Positions 1 through 19,268 are shown, counted from the stretch's first letter. The stretch: DNA of 64,000 nt from JADJXM01 sp937967285 (GCA_050249535.1 JBFWQI010000024.1:27628-91627); one strand, 5' to 3'. The notes: generated from the sequence alone by a model not told the origin. Numbers and translations are program-made.

Positions 1-7
1 TAAAGGC

Positions 8-2272
<2,265 letters not shown>

Positions 2273-2282
2273 TCAGCAATGC

Positions 2283-2729
2283 TCAGCGTGATCGGTTGCC
2301 GATCATCTTCTCGTAAAACGCTCCGGCGCCGATGATGACCAGGCTCGTCAGCCAGACGTAGAATCCGATCCGCAGAGAGCTCAATTCAAGGTTCCGCCCC
2401 GGAGTATCCGGCAGGACGACGATCGACTTGCGATTAATCAGAAATGAACCCGCGGCGAATATCAGCGAGAGCGCCGCGAAGGCGAGCGAGAGCGTCCACC
2501 TGCGAAAGATGAATAAGCCCATGCTCGCCAGCCATGCCGGGTTGGCGAGCCAGGCAACCTGACCGACCAGCACCGCCATCCATCCCTGCAGCAGTATCGA
2601 ATAACCGTAGTAGACCTCGATCGTGCCGTTGCGGAATTCGAGACACGGCAGCGTACAGGCCGCCAGATAAAGGAACAGACTGGCGGCGGGAATATACCAT
2701 TTCGACTGATCCGGCACTGCGTTAGCCAT
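2283..2729 (-). CDS. Hypothetical four-helix membrane protein
   Basis: 148 residues with hydrophobic segments near 13-30, 48-70, 73-95 and 118-138, so probably four inner-membrane helices with a basic tail (EKMIGNRSR). No family is recognised. It lies 18 bp downstream of the xylulokinase-like gene on the same strand, as the last gene of the sugar operon, and a GGAGG ribosome site precedes the ATG. The position suggests co-transcription with sugar catabolism genes, but nothing in the sequence shows transport chemistry. Confidence 0.75.
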   Translation of the reverse strand: MANAVPDQSKWYIPAASLFLYLAACTLPCLEFRNGTIEVYYGYSILLQGWMAVLVGQVAWLANPAWLASMGLFIFRRWTLSLAFAALSLIFAAGSFLINRKSIVVLPDTPGRNLELSSLRIGFYVWLTSLVIIGAGAFYEKMIGNRSR

Positions 2730-2747
2730 TTCCCCTCCTGGATCCCA

Positions 2748-4274
2748 TTATTCACTGATCAGCGAGCGATGATGCGTGAAATCGCCGGCGACGTCACGGA
2801 CTATGCCGTTATGCAGCGTCTGCATCGCGCGATACATTGCAACGCGATCATTGTCGGGACTTACCCGAGTCGATTCATCGAGCGTGATGAACCGGTCGCA
2901 GAGCGATTCGATCGAAACATCGTTTCCGTGGAGCCGGCGCCATGCCCAGACGGCCTGAATCGCCGCGCCCGAGGCCGCGCCCTCTTCGTTGCCGACGCAG
3001 ACCACATCGGCATTGAAGACATCGGCCATGATCCGCCGCCAGGCGGCGCTCTTCGATCCGCCGCCGGTGGCGCGGATCTCGCGCGGTTCGACTCCCAGTT
3101 CGCGCAGCCTGTCGAGACCGTAGTTGAGGCCGAGCGTGGTTCCTTCCATCGCGGCGCGAGCGAAGTGGGGAACGGTGAAGGTCCGGTCGCGAAGTCCGAA
3201 GTAGATGCCGGTCCCGTCGGGAGCGTTCGGCGTCCGTTCGCCTTCGAAGAAGGGAATCAGCAGGAGCCCGTCATTGCCTGCCGGGACCGACTCGACGGCG
3301 GCCGAAAGCTGATCGTGCGAGAGCCCGAACCGTTCCCTGACCATCTCCGTCGCAACCGTCACGTTCATAGTGCAGATCAGCGGAAGCCAGCGCCCTGTCG
3401 AATCGCAGAACGCCGCCACTTCGCCGAGCGGATCGATGATCGGTTTTTCCGAACACGCATAGATCGTTCCGGAGGTGCCGAGACTGACGGTTACGACTCC
3501 CTCGCGAACATTGCCGGTCCCGATCGCTCCCATCATATTGTCGCCGCCGCCCGACGAGACGATCACCTCCTCGCTCAGGCCGAACTCGGAGGCCAGCTCG
3601 GGCAGCAGAGTCCCCGCGATCTCGTGCGATCCGATCAGCGGAGGCAGCATGCCCCTGATTTGCGGCTCGATCGCATCGATCGCCGCATCTGCCCAGACGC
3701 GGTTTCTGACATCGAGCAGGGCAGTGCCGGACGCATCGCCGCACTCCATCGTCTTCCGGCCGGTCAGCCTGAAGTTGATGTAGTCGTGCGGCAGCAGGAT
3801 CCACCTCAGCCGGGCGAAGTTCTCCGGCTCGTGGTTCTTCATCCACAGGATCTTCGACGCGGTGAAGCCCGCCGGAACGCCGTTGCCGACGGCTTCGATC
3901 GTCCGGTCCAGCCCGCCGAGCCTGGAGATTATCTCCTCGCACTCCGGACTGGTCGCCGTGTCGCACCATAGTTTCGCCGCGCGGATGACTCGATCCTGTT
4001 CGTCGAGCGCGACGAAACCATGCTGCTGTCCTGAGACCCCGATCCCGCGCACCTCGCGCGGGTCGATGCCCGATTTATCGAGAGCCTCGATGATCGTCTC
4101 CCGGACAGCGGCGATCCACGCTTCGGGTTCCTGCTCCTTGTGGCCGGCCGGAAGCCCTTCGATCAGATCGTAAGTCCGGGAGGCAGAGCCAAACACCCGA
4201 CCGTCATCGCCATCCATGACGATCGTTTTCGTGCTCTGAGTGCCGCTGTCTATCCCGATGAAGTAGTCGCTCAT
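2748..4274 (-). CDS. xylB: FGGY-family carbohydrate kinase, xylulokinase-like
   Basis: 508 residues, the usual xylulokinase length. It phosphorylates a keto-pentose (probably D-xylulose or a relative) with ATP. The N-terminal ATPase motif GIDSGTQSTKT is at 7-17, the xylulokinase-type sugar-binding motif SGQQHG at 81-86, the catalytic-base Asp245 in SGGGDNMMGA, and the C-terminal adenosine motif GGGSKSAAW is present. Its ATG lies 1 bp after the stop of the upstream hydrolase gene, implying translational coupling. Neighbouring zinc dehydrogenase and ribose-type importer genes fit oxidation of a pentitol or sugar to a ketose followed by phosphorylation. The exact sugar cannot be read from the sequence; other FGGY substrates are possible. 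Confidence 0.87.
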   Translation of the reverse strand: MSDYFIGIDSGTQSTKTIVMDGDDGRVFGSASRTYDLIEGLPAGHKEQEPEAWIAAVRETIIEALDKSGIDPREVRGIGVSGQQHGFVALDEQDRVIRAAKLWCDTATSPECEEIISRLGGLDRTIEAVGNGVPAGFTASKILWMKNHEPENFARLRWILLPHDYINFRLTGRKTMECGDASGTALLDVRNRVWADAAIDAIEPQIRGMLPPLIGSHEIAGTLLPELASEFGLSEEVIVSSGGGDNMMGAIGTGNVREGVVTVSLGTSGTIYACSEKPIIDPLGEVAAFCDSTGRWLPLICTMNVTVATEMVRERFGLSHDQLSAAVESVPAGNDGLLLIPFFEGERTPNAPDGTGIYFGLRDRTFTVPHFARAAMEGTTLGLNYGLDRLRELGVEPREIRATGGGSKSAAWRRIMADVFNADVVCVGNEEGAASGAAIQAVWAWRRLHGNDVSIESLCDRFITLDESTRVSPDNDRVAMYRAMQTLHNGIVRDVAGDFTHHRSLISE

Positions 4275-4275
4275 T

Positions 4276-5115
<840 letters not shown>

Positions 5116-5225
5116 TTGATTAGTCCTTTATTGAAGAGAATGCGGCAGGCAGTTCTTTTGATTAAATTTGAGGTTTGTTGCAAGCATCGTATTTGACTCA
5201 ACCAGTCCGCGCATCCGGATACCGC

Positions 5226-6191
<966 letters not shown>

Positions 6192-6220
6192 TCAGTTGGG
6201 TCCTCTTGATTTCCTGTCGT

Positions 6221-7744
<1,524 letters not shown>

Positions 7745-7835
7745 TCGTCCGTGGACTGAAGATCCACGGCTAAATTCAGCTGCCGCTCTTGCGGCGCTGC
7801 TTTGATCGATGCAGTTAAATCACAATGGCTCTGAT

Positions 7836-8830
<995 letters not shown>

Positions 8831-8859
8831 GATGTGCGTGCGGGCATGTGACTCGACCT

Positions 8860-10011
8860 TCACGGGGCGAGCACGAGAACTCCTTTGATGTAATCTTTCT
8901 GAAACCTGTCCTGCGAGAAGGCCCCGGGGACCTGCTCGAGGGAATCGTAGCGATGCGTGATGAACTTCGAGACGTCGACCCGGCCATCGAGCAGCATCCT
9001 GAGAGACCTGCTGTATGTCGACGAACGGCCGTCGGATTCGAAGCCTCCCGAGGCGCCCGTCGGCGCGACGAGCGTCGGCTCCATGAACTGGATCCGGTTC
9101 AGGACGCCGAGGTCGACTCCATGATGTCCGTGGCCGTAAAGCAGAATCGTCGCCTGTTTCCGGATCAGACCGGGAATCAGCGGGAAAAGTTGAGCGATGC
9201 CGGCCGATTCGATCAGGTAATGGATCTTCTCGCCGCCAGTCAGTTCGTCGATCGCCTCGACCAGATCGACCGAGAACGGATCGACCGTCGTCGCGCCGTA
9301 ACCGGCGGCGAGCTCCCGACGCATCTCGTTCGGCTCAGAGACGATGATCAGCCCGTCGAAGCCGATCACATTTCGCAGGTACTGCGTGAAGAGAAGGCCG
9401 GCCGGGCCCGCGCCGCAGATCAGAACATTGCGGATCGGCCGCTCGCCGCCGAAACTGTAGCGCGCCGAGGTCCGCTCAGCCATCTCGCACGAATGGGTGA
9501 CGCAGCCGAGAGGTTCCGTCAGCGCGGCCTGCTCGGTCGCCAGATCGCCGTCGATCCTGACCGTGTTGACGGCCGGGACGGCGACGTATTCCGCCAGCGC
9601 GCCCTGCAGCCCCGTGATCCCGTGCTCGGCATAGTTGCCGCATTGATGCGAATTTCCCGTGACGCAATATTCGCACGGAACAGCTTCGGACCGGCTGTGG
9701 CAGTTGAGCCCCTGATCGACGACGACCGCGTCCCCGATCCGGACGTCGCTCACGTCCGATGCCTTGTCGACGACAACGCCGCAAAACTCGTGTCCCAGTA
9801 CCTGCGGAGATTCCTCGAAGGGGATGACGCGGCCCGAGCTGTCGAAATTGTAGTTGGCGTGTCCCTCGTAGATGTGAAAATCGGTTCCGCAGAGGCCGAC
9901 TCCGCCGATCCGGACCAGCACCTCGCGAGAACGCAGCGCCGGGACGGGGATCTCGCGGATCTCCATCCTGTTGGCGGCCGGCAGTGTCAGCGCTTTCATC
10001 GTTTTACTCAT
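8860..10011 (-). CDS. Zinc-binding MDR dehydrogenase, sorbitol/threonine dehydrogenase-like
   Basis: 383 residues. The GroES-like domain holds CGTDFH (catalytic zinc Cys near 41) and GHEFCGVV. The structural zinc loop is CHSRSEAVPCEYCVTGNSHQ, which ends just before its last cysteine; that loop is longer than usual. The Rossmann motif is GAGPAG near 201-206. It probably oxidises a polyol or sugar hydroxyl with NAD. It overlaps the upstream epimerase gene by 8 bp and the binding-protein GTG by 4 bp, so all three are likely translationally coupled. With the xylulokinase-like gene it suggests polyol to ketose to ketose phosphate; the substrate is inferred only. Confidence 0.87.
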   Translation of the reverse strand: MSKTMKALTLPAANRMEIREIPVPALRSREVLVRIGGVGLCGTDFHIYEGHANYNFDSSGRVIPFEESPQVLGHEFCGVVVDKASDVSDVRIGDAVVVDQGLNCHSRSEAVPCEYCVTGNSHQCGNYAEHGITGLQGALAEYVAVPAVNTVRIDGDLATEQAALTEPLGCVTHSCEMAERTSARYSFGGERPIRNVLICGAGPAGLLFTQYLRNVIGFDGLIIVSEPNEMRRELAAGYGATTVDPFSVDLVEAIDELTGGEKIHYLIESAGIAQLFPLIPGLIRKQATILLYGHGHHGVDLGVLNRIQFMEPTLVAPTGASGGFESDGRSSTYSRSLRMLLDGRVDVSKFITHRYDSLEQVPGAFSQDRFQKDYIKGVLVLAP

Positions 10012-10981
10012 CGAGGTCTTTCGTGTCGAGCCGTCCTTCCGACTGTAGAATTCTGAATCTCTCGATGGTCTCCCTCACTCCGCTCGCAAGCGAGGTGTGG
10101 GGAATCTCGCCGATTGCCGCGATGATCGCCGAATCGTCGAGCGCCGAAGGCATTGCGATGCCTGCCTCCGCAACCGTGATCGTGCCCTCCGATCCGGGCA
10201 CAAGCCGCTCGATCTCAGTCACCACCTGCTTCACCTCGACCGTCTCGCCGTGCAGGTTGAAGACGTGCGCCCCCTCTGTCGCGGTCGATGCCGCCCGGAT
10301 GAAGGCGTCGGCGCAGTCGGCGACATAGAGGAAATCGGTGCTTCCGCCGAAGCGGATGTGAAACGGGCGACCGACGACCGCCGCTTTCATCGCCTTGGTC
10401 GGATCCGATGTCATTCCGGTGTCGCGTCCGACGCCGTAAACGGTCAGAGGTCGCAGTCCGCAACTGCTGATCCCGTGATCCAGAAAATAGACGCGCGCGT
10501 TGTCCTCGTTGCATCTTTTGAATGCGCCGTAGTGGGTCGACATGCCGCCCGCGTCGCTCTCGGTCACCGCCCGGTCGCCGTCTTCGGGGGCGCCGAAGAC
10601 CGCCGCGGAACTGGCATAGGCGATCCGCCTGACAGCTGAATTCCGGGCCGCCTCGAATATGTTGATTGTTCCTATCACGTTGACCATCGCGCCGAGTCGG
10701 GGATTGACTCGACAGGTCGGCACCTGCAGACCCGCCAGATGAATGATGTGCGTGATGCCTTCGGATTCGACGAGCCGTCCGACCTGTTCGCCGTCCGTGA
10801 CATCGCATTCCCGAAAGGTCGCCCGCGCGATCTCGTCATCGTTCATGATCAGCCGCAGTCGTCGAGGGTCGGCATCCTTGTCGGTTGCTACCACTCTGCT
10901 GCCCGCATCGAGCAGGCGCTTGACGATCCACGAGCCGATAAATCCGTGTGCTCCTGTTACCAGATAGACAGCCTGATCCAT
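10004..10981 (-). CDS. NAD-dependent epimerase/dehydratase family protein (extended SDR)
   Basis: 325 residues from the chosen ATG, with the dinucleotide motif GAHGFIG at about 10-16, a SSAAVFG segment carrying the catalytic Ser/Thr and YGAFKRCNE holding the Tyr-x3-Lys pair. It converts or oxidises a sugar or sugar derivative using NAD. It is the first gene of the leftward sugar operon, overlapping the next gene by 8 bp. An in-frame ATG at 11011 would add ten residues but has no ribosome site; the one at 10981 has AAGAAGG upstream and puts the nucleotide motif at the expected distance. UDP-sugar epimerase or sugar-lactone-forming dehydrogenase are both possible. Confidence 0.88.
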   Translation of the reverse strand: MDQAVYLVTGAHGFIGSWIVKRLLDAGSRVVATDKDADPRRLRLIMNDDEIARATFRECDVTDGEQVGRLVESEGITHIIHLAGLQVPTCRVNPRLGAMVNVIGTINIFEAARNSAVRRIAYASSAAVFGAPEDGDRAVTESDAGGMSTHYGAFKRCNEDNARVYFLDHGISSCGLRPLTVYGVGRDTGMTSDPTKAMKAAVVGRPFHIRFGGSTDFLYVADCADAFIRAASTATEGAHVFNLHGETVEVKQVVTEIERLVPGSEGTITVAEAGIAMPSALDDSAIIAAIGEIPHTSLASGVRETIERFRILQSEGRLDTKDLDE

Positions 10982-11299
10982 CTTAACTGTGCCTTCTTCA
11001 GCCCGGACCATTCCGGGCGTAATTTATCTCTGATTATTAATGCGGAGAACCTGATTCGTGGTTCCTGAGTCTGGCGAATGATAGCAAGCCATTTCGGAAT
11101 TGGGAATGGTAGCGATTGCGGTTTTTTTTGTCTATGTGTTATTCATTGACTGTCCCAATACGGTTCAAGCAGATCAGAAAGGCCTCTGCGGGGTCTTTAA
11201 CCGGCCGCAATCGGAGCCGGAAACGGGCGATCGAACCGGATCGACCGTCGCATTATCAATCAAGTTCATCAGCAATATACCAGTACCAGGGAGTCGCAA
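10982..11299. other. Intergenic region between divergent operons
   Basis: 318 bp between the sugar operon (leftward) and the lipoprotein-MMPL pair (rightward). It must hold the promoters of both, but I see no convincing -35/-10 pair. A TTGACT at about 11146 lacks a good -10 partner. GGGAG before 11300 is the ribosome site of the lipoprotein gene. Confidence 0.5.
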
Positions 11300-12148
11300 A
11301 TGACGCGATATGCATTCATCTGTACGCTTATGATCGCCTGCGCTGCGTTTTTCTTTTCAGGCTGCAGCGGCAGTGCCCAGCCGGGCGAAGCCGCGAAACC
11401 CGAAGCGACCAGGCCGCTTCCCGATATCGGAGAGATCGTCGATCGCATGGTCAGTTATGACGGCTGCCGCGATATTACCGCCGAGATGAGGATGACCGCC
11501 GTCGACGGCGAAGGAAAGAAGGACCAGATCGACTTCAAGGTCCAGCGCAAATATGCCGGGGACCGGACGATGACCTTCATCTCGGTCCTCGCGCCGAACG
11601 ACGAGGCCGACAAGGCGATCCTCGCCATCGAGAAGCCCGGTGCCGAGACCGAGGCTTTCTCCTATCTCTCAGGTCTCAAAAAACTGACCAAGCTCAATTC
11701 CGGCAGGCAGCTTGGCTTTCACGGCGCGAGGGTCAGCGTTCAGGAACTGCTCGGCATGGAGCTCAATCAATACACCCGCAGTGAGGGCGAGAGGGTCTCC
11801 GAATCGGGCAGGGAACTGATCAAGGTCACTTTTCGCGAGAAGCCCGACCGCGGACTGGCCTTCCCTCGGATCGAAGGGTACTTCAGCGAATCGGAAAGCG
11901 CGCCGGTCAGATTCGATCTCTACGACCAGCAGGATCGGCTGGCCAAGAAGGTCCGGATCGACGAGATCAAAACCATCTCCGATCGCCGGACGATCACGGA
12001 GGTGGCGATAGATGATTTACTGCAGAACCTGAAACTCACGCTCGTGACCCGGAACGTCTCGTTCGACAGCGGAATCCCGGACGCGATCTTCACTGAAAAC
12101 CATCTGATAGCTTACGTCGACAAAGCAAGCCGGATCATCGATAAATAA
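11300..12148 (+). CDS. LolA-like outer membrane lipoprotein-sorting family lipoprotein
   Basis: 282 residues beginning with a lipoprotein signal peptide whose lipobox is FSGC at about 23-26. The remainder resembles the LolA/LppX half-barrel family (outer-membrane lipoprotein-sorting proteins): a VDRMVSYDGCRDITAEMRM start and the segment MTFISVLAPNDEADKAILAI. Such proteins paired with MMPL/RND transporters are thought to carry hydrophobic molecules between membranes. The MMPL gene starts 10 bp downstream, so the two form an operon. A GGGAG ribosome site lies 7 bp before the ATG. The cargo is not evident. Confidence 0.85.
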   Translation: MTRYAFICTLMIACAAFFFSGCSGSAQPGEAAKPEATRPLPDIGEIVDRMVSYDGCRDITAEMRMTAVDGEGKKDQIDFKVQRKYAGDRTMTFISVLAPNDEADKAILAIEKPGAETEAFSYLSGLKKLTKLNSGRQLGFHGARVSVQELLGMELNQYTRSEGERVSESGRELIKVTFREKPDRGLAFPRIEGYFSESESAPVRFDLYDQQDRLAKKVRIDEIKTISDRRTITEVAIDDLLQNLKLTLVTRNVSFDSGIPDAIFTENHLIAYVDKASRIIDK

Positions 12149-12158
12149 TCGGGAGCTC

Positions 12159-14420
<2,262 letters not shown>

Positions 14421-14444
14421 GCTTAAAACCTATAAAGCGTAAAG

Positions 14445-14602
<158 letters not shown>

Positions 14603-14617
14603 ATTGCCGTCCCACAT

Positions 14618-15475
<858 letters not shown>

Positions 15476-15685
15476 TCAATTATTCCTCTCTCGACTCGCA
15501 TAAAAAAAAGATGAACATTGTTGCAGCAATTTTCGATCCATAAATCCCGATTTGGAGGTGTTCGGCAAGTTGTTTATTTTGAACTGTTTAGCTTGTCGCT
15601 TTTGAGGCTGTCGAATGCCTTTGTCGCGTTCCGGCAACAGGGCGGCGCAGCAGTTGTGGTTTTGATGAGAGTCGTGCGGCAAAAG

Positions 15686-15712
15686 AAAAGGCTGCCCGGT
15701 CGGCAGCCTTTT
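15686..15712 (-). terminator. Rho-independent terminator of rpsU
   Basis: Perfect 11-bp arms AAAAGGCTGCC / GGCAGCCTTTT with a 5-base loop, followed in the minus-strand transcript by TTTTCTTTT. It lies 30 bp past the rpsU stop. Confidence 0.92.
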
Positions 15713-15741
15713 CAGGATGGATGTTATTGAAAGTTTCGCAA

Positions 15742-15939
15742 TCAATCGTAGCTGCGACGGAACTTCTTCCGGTTACGCTTGCGGGCGAGCGCCGATTTCA
15801 TGCGGCGCTTTTCTCCCGGAGGAACGTAGAAGGCGTGGCGCTTGACTTCGCGGATGATGTCCTCCTGCTGAACCTTGCGTTTGAACCTGCGAAGCGCGCT
15901 TTCGAGCGATTCATTATCGCCCAGTCTGACTTCTGCCAA
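15742..15939 (-). CDS. rpsU: 30S ribosomal protein S21
   Basis: 65 residues starting AEVRLGDNESLESALRRFKR after the initiator and ending in the basic S21 tail KRNRKKFRRSYD. It binds the small ribosomal subunit near the anti-Shine-Dalgarno region of 16S rRNA. The start is TTG at 15939, chosen because it gives the normal S21 N-terminus and is preceded by AGGTGAAG at the right distance; longer in-frame starts would add about 40 unrelated residues. It is monocistronic, with a strong terminator downstream. Confidence 0.95.
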   Translation of the reverse strand: MAEVRLGDNESLESALRRFKRKVQQEDIIREVKRHAFYVPPGEKRRMKSALARKRNRKKFRRSYD

Positions 15940-16043
15940 TTTGTCTTCACCTGCCTTTCTACGTCGTGGAATGATTCGCCGGTAAAAAGCGAACCGATAG
16001 AATAAGCTCTGACCCGGGGGGGCTGTCAAGTGGCCGAAGCGCG

Positions 16044-17717
16044 TCAATTCGTATTGCACTTGCCGCCCTGCGGGCTGAAGATCGTTCCCCAGGCCTTGAA
16101 GCAGAGTTCGCCCGTGAATGAAGCCGGCACAGAGGTCGAGAAGACCTTGTCATTGAAAGTCCCGAAACCCTGAATTGAAACCACAATCGGCATATTCCGA
16201 TCCACATCGTGCGGAATGATAAGAGGCCGTGTGAATCCGGCGGTGATTTTAGAGGTGGTCAATACTTTGGGGATCGGAAGGGTTACACCATTGTTCGTCT
16301 GGCTGACGTAATAGATGACCGTCATCTGCGCCACATAGCCCGCCTGGTTGTTGAACTTGATGCCTCGCTGTCCGGCGCCGATTTTTTCACCCTCGATGTA
16401 TGTCGCGATGCTCTCACCGGCGCTGTAAAATGCGCTTCCGATGTCTGCCGATGCATTGACAATCCAGTTGCCCGCCGGATCTTTGGGTACTGTCCCGGTC
16501 ACCTGGTAACCTGAATCGTTGAGTTCATTGACGAACCGCAGAGCCTCGCCGACCTGCACCTGATTTATCTGAATGAAAGTCGGGAAGCGGGTGTAACCTT
16601 TGGCGTCCCACTCGGCTTTTCGTTTTTTCAACTCGTCGTAATCATTATAGTACCTTGCAGTAATCGCATCGGTCGGAGTGCTGCGGAAACTGCCGACGAC
16701 CAGGAACTTGTCTTCTTCACCGGCAACCGGAACATATTCATTCTTGCTGCCATAGATTTTAGGCGTGATGTAGCCCTTCCATTTCGTATAACTCTTGCTG
16801 TTCGCATATCTGCTGGTTGACAGATCGCCGCCGTCACTTGCCAGGATCAAGAGTCTTTTGTTGGCGCGAACGAGTTCCGATCTGGTGGGCCAGGCTCTCT
16901 GGCTTGCGGGCTTGACATAAAAACCGGTTTTCATACCCGCGGCAGTGATCTCCTGATCGAACTGGGCGACGCTGGCGCTGTTGTTCTGCGGCATGATGAA
17001 GACGATCTCTTTCGGATTGGCGACCATCCAGTTATCGATCTGTTTGAGAATGGTCGCAAACCGGATGTATTTTGCACCTGACGACCAGACCGGCAGCGGG
17101 ATTTTGCTCTTCATATCCCTGTCTTTGGCCCGCTGCAGCTCGATTTTGCTGTAGCTGTGCGGCGCTTCGCCGCAGTGACAGACATAGACTCCCGCCGGCT
17201 GTTTGTCATCCGGCGTATCGTAGACGATATCAATTTCAAGCATCCGCACTCCGCCATTCAATTGGGTGGTCACGTCATAGCGCTGCGAGTTTTGAAAGGC
17301 GTAACCGTAAGCATAGCTCGCCACCACATTGTGCGAACCGAGATAGGTATACTGATTGATCGGCTTTTCGACCACGGGATTCGCACTGGTCCGGCAGGTG
17401 GTAATCGCGCGGTTCCAGTCATCGTGGCTCTGAATCTGCGCCTCGAAGCAGGCAATGGTCGCGCTCGGATTGATCGTCCCCCGGCACAGGTTGCGGATGT
17501 TTCCCTCGCTCCATGCCTTGCTGCCGGCTTTATTCCACGCTACTTTGCCCTGCACCGCGTTGTAGCATTGCTGTTCCTGCTGTGTTGCCTGCGCCGATGC
17601 TGCGCTCCGGATTAAGATTAAAGCCAGTAACAGGATGACTGCTTTTACGCCTTCATAACTGATCCTGCTGACTCTTTCGCTGATTACAGCCGTGGCATTC
17701 TTCTCTGCTTGTTTCAA
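16044..17717 (-). CDS. Secreted PI-PLC X-domain-like phosphodiesterase with four-Cys N-terminal domain
   Basis: 557 residues. A signal peptide ends near AASA (residues 39-42). Residues 46-110 form a small domain with Cys51, 78, 90 and 108 that recurs in the next gene. A PI-PLC-like TIM barrel follows: LGSHNVV with His129, GVRMLEIDI with Arg158/Glu161/Asp163 and VCHCG with His181 match the two catalytic histidines about 50 residues apart of phosphatidylinositol-specific phospholipase C. Further motifs such as FATILKQIDNWM and IVFIMPQN fit the X domain. The last 130 residues are unrecognised. The start is TTG at 17717 with GAGGTG upstream. It could act on phosphoinositides, glycosyl-PI or another phosphodiester outside the cell; the substrate is unknown. 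Confidence 0.82.
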   Translation of the reverse strand: MKQAEKNATAVISERVSRISYEGVKAVILLLALILIRSAASAQATQQEQQCYNAVQGKVAWNKAGSKAWSEGNIRNLCRGTINPSATIACFEAQIQSHDDWNRAITTCRTSANPVVEKPINQYTYLGSHNVVASYAYGYAFQNSQRYDVTTQLNGGVRMLEIDIVYDTPDDKQPAGVYVCHCGEAPHSYSKIELQRAKDRDMKSKIPLPVWSSGAKYIRFATILKQIDNWMVANPKEIVFIMPQNNSASVAQFDQEITAAGMKTGFYVKPASQRAWPTRSELVRANKRLLILASDGGDLSTSRYANSKSYTKWKGYITPKIYGSKNEYVPVAGEEDKFLVVGSFRSTPTDAITARYYNDYDELKKRKAEWDAKGYTRFPTFIQINQVQVGEALRFVNELNDSGYQVTGTVPKDPAGNWIVNASADIGSAFYSAGESIATYIEGEKIGAGQRGIKFNNQAGYVAQMTVIYYVSQTNNGVTLPIPKVLTTSKITAGFTRPLIIPHDVDRNMPIVVSIQGFGTFNDKVFSTSVPASFTGELCFKAWGTIFSPQGGKCNTN

Positions 17718-17852
17718 CGCGTCACCTCGATCTTTGATCTGTTTTTGCCTGCAGCGGCGGGATGATCGAAGGGATGTTGCGACTCCCGTCGATTACCCCG
17801 CCATCTGATCGGAACCGCTCTTTCCTTGCGGGCGAAGGCAGAGTCCTTCTTT

Positions 17853-19268
17853 TTAAGGAATGTCCCTGCCTTTCCAGGTGACCTTTGGCTCCAGCATGTA
17901 ATACATCCAGTTATCGATCGTGTCTGCGGGCTTGGATTCCCATACTTTTGTATCCTTGTTCAGATATAGAGCGTTGTATCTCTGGTTGGCGGCAACGTAG
18001 AACAGTCCATTCAAGCCCCACTTGTTCCCCCAACTGTTCTGGACGATCCAGAAGGCGGGCATATTGGGTATCTCGATGTCGGGAATAATTGAGATGTCGA
18101 CGCTGGAGGCCAGAATCGGCCGCACGAAGTCTCGCATTTTGATCCTGCCACCCTTGAAATAGCCGATCACCGTGACGGCATGTCCCCCCTTCACTTTATT
18201 CAATTCGTCTTCAAGTGATTTGGCGGCGTTGTGCTGGTTGAGGATTTGCAGCGGCTTGATCAGCGCGGAGACAAATTGCTGGTGGTTGTAAATGCCTCTG
18301 TCGTAGCGGTTGAAATCGGGGGTGATGTCGAGATCGGCGACTAACGCTCCCTTCGTCGCGATGAATTTTCGCATCGCGTCCTTGTTGGTCAGGTAGCCGC
18401 TTTTCCCGGCTTTGATCCACCAGTACTGTCCGTCGGCCTGCATCGGAGTTGCAAATGAACCGCCGAGAACACCCTTGTTTGAGGCCGGGACGACGGTGGA
18501 TACCATGATGCCGTCATTGGTCAATCTTGCCACGCCTTCGTTTGTGTACCAGGCATAGTTCGGAAGGTCCTTCGTACACATCCGCCCGCTCAACATGAAG
18601 AGCTGAATCGCATCGGGCATGTGCAAAGGCGCAAGGAACGACTTGTATTTTCCCTCCATCGCAACCACGCTTGCCAGCGCAGTTGAGGACGCCCAGGCGA
18701 CACAGCTTCCGCAACTACCCTGATTCATGATGAGTGGGCGTTTCTCAGGCGGGATAACATAAAAGTCCGGGTAGTCGGTGAAATTCGTAAACGGCAACCC
18801 GCGTTCATCGTTGTTGAGAGAGGCGGTTGTCGTCGCTGTGGAGCCGCTCCCGCCACCGGTTGCCGCGCCCAATCGGACAACGAATTCCCTCTCCGAATAT
18901 ACATCGCTTTTACCCGGTTCGTTGCTGAGATATTGCTGATATTGCTGACTCGAACCACTGCTGGCAGCCTGTGCGGGTCTGGCTTTGCAGGCTGTGATTG
19001 CACGGCTCCAGTCGTTATGCTGGCGGATCTGTCCCTGGAAACAGGAGATCGTCGCGCCCGGATTCGTTGTTCCCTGACAGAGGTTGCGCAGGTTCCCCTC
19101 GCCCCAGGTCGTGCTGCCCGCCTGATTCCACGCCACTTTGCCCTGCACCGCGTTGTAGCATTGCTGTTCCTGGGCGGTCTGAGCGTTGGCAGCGCTGTGA
19201 GCGATGAAGAGTGCAAAAACAGTGACGGCTATCCGCAAGGCTTTATGTACGGTCTCTACACGTTTCAT
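17853..19268 (-). CDS. Secreted C1A (papain-like) cysteine peptidase with four-Cys N-terminal domain
   Basis: 471 residues with a signal peptide to about residue 29. The N-terminal domain has Cys37, 64, 76 and 94, spaced 27-12-18 exactly as in the neighbouring phosphodiesterase. A Ser/Gln/Thr-rich linker follows (100-150). The peptidase domain has the full papain set: Gln183 and Cys189 in NQGSCGSCVAWAS, His363 in GGHAVTVIGY and Asn411 in IVQNSWGNKWG. It is predicted to be an active endopeptidase outside the cytoplasm. No inhibitory propeptide of the usual I29 type is visible, so the four-Cys domain may replace it. It starts at ATG 19268 with AAAGGAGT upstream. It is separated from the phosphodiesterase by 135 bp. 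Confidence 0.9.
   Translation of the reverse strand: MKRVETVHKALRIAVTVFALFIAHSAANAQTAQEQQCYNAVQGKVAWNQAGSTTWGEGNLRNLCQGTTNPGATISCFQGQIRQHNDWSRAITACKARPAQAASSGSSQQYQQYLSNEPGKSDVYSEREFVVRLGAATGGGSGSTATTTASLNNDERGLPFTNFTDYPDFYVIPPEKRPLIMNQGSCGSCVAWASSTALASVVAMEGKYKSFLAPLHMPDAIQLFMLSGRMCTKDLPNYAWYTNEGVARLTNDGIMVSTVVPASNKGVLGGSFATPMQADGQYWWIKAGKSGYLTNKDAMRKFIATKGALVADLDITPDFNRYDRGIYNHQQFVSALIKPLQILNQHNAAKSLEDELNKVKGGHAVTVIGYFKGGRIKMRDFVRPILASSVDISIIPDIEIPNMPAFWIVQNSWGNKWGLNGLFYVAANQRYNALYLNKDTKVWESKPADTIDNWMYYMLEPKVTWKGRDIP

Noticed and set aside
15476..15745. 89-codon minus-strand open frame between lpxC and rpsU
   Set aside because: It spans the rpsU terminator, has poor codon use and no ribosome site.
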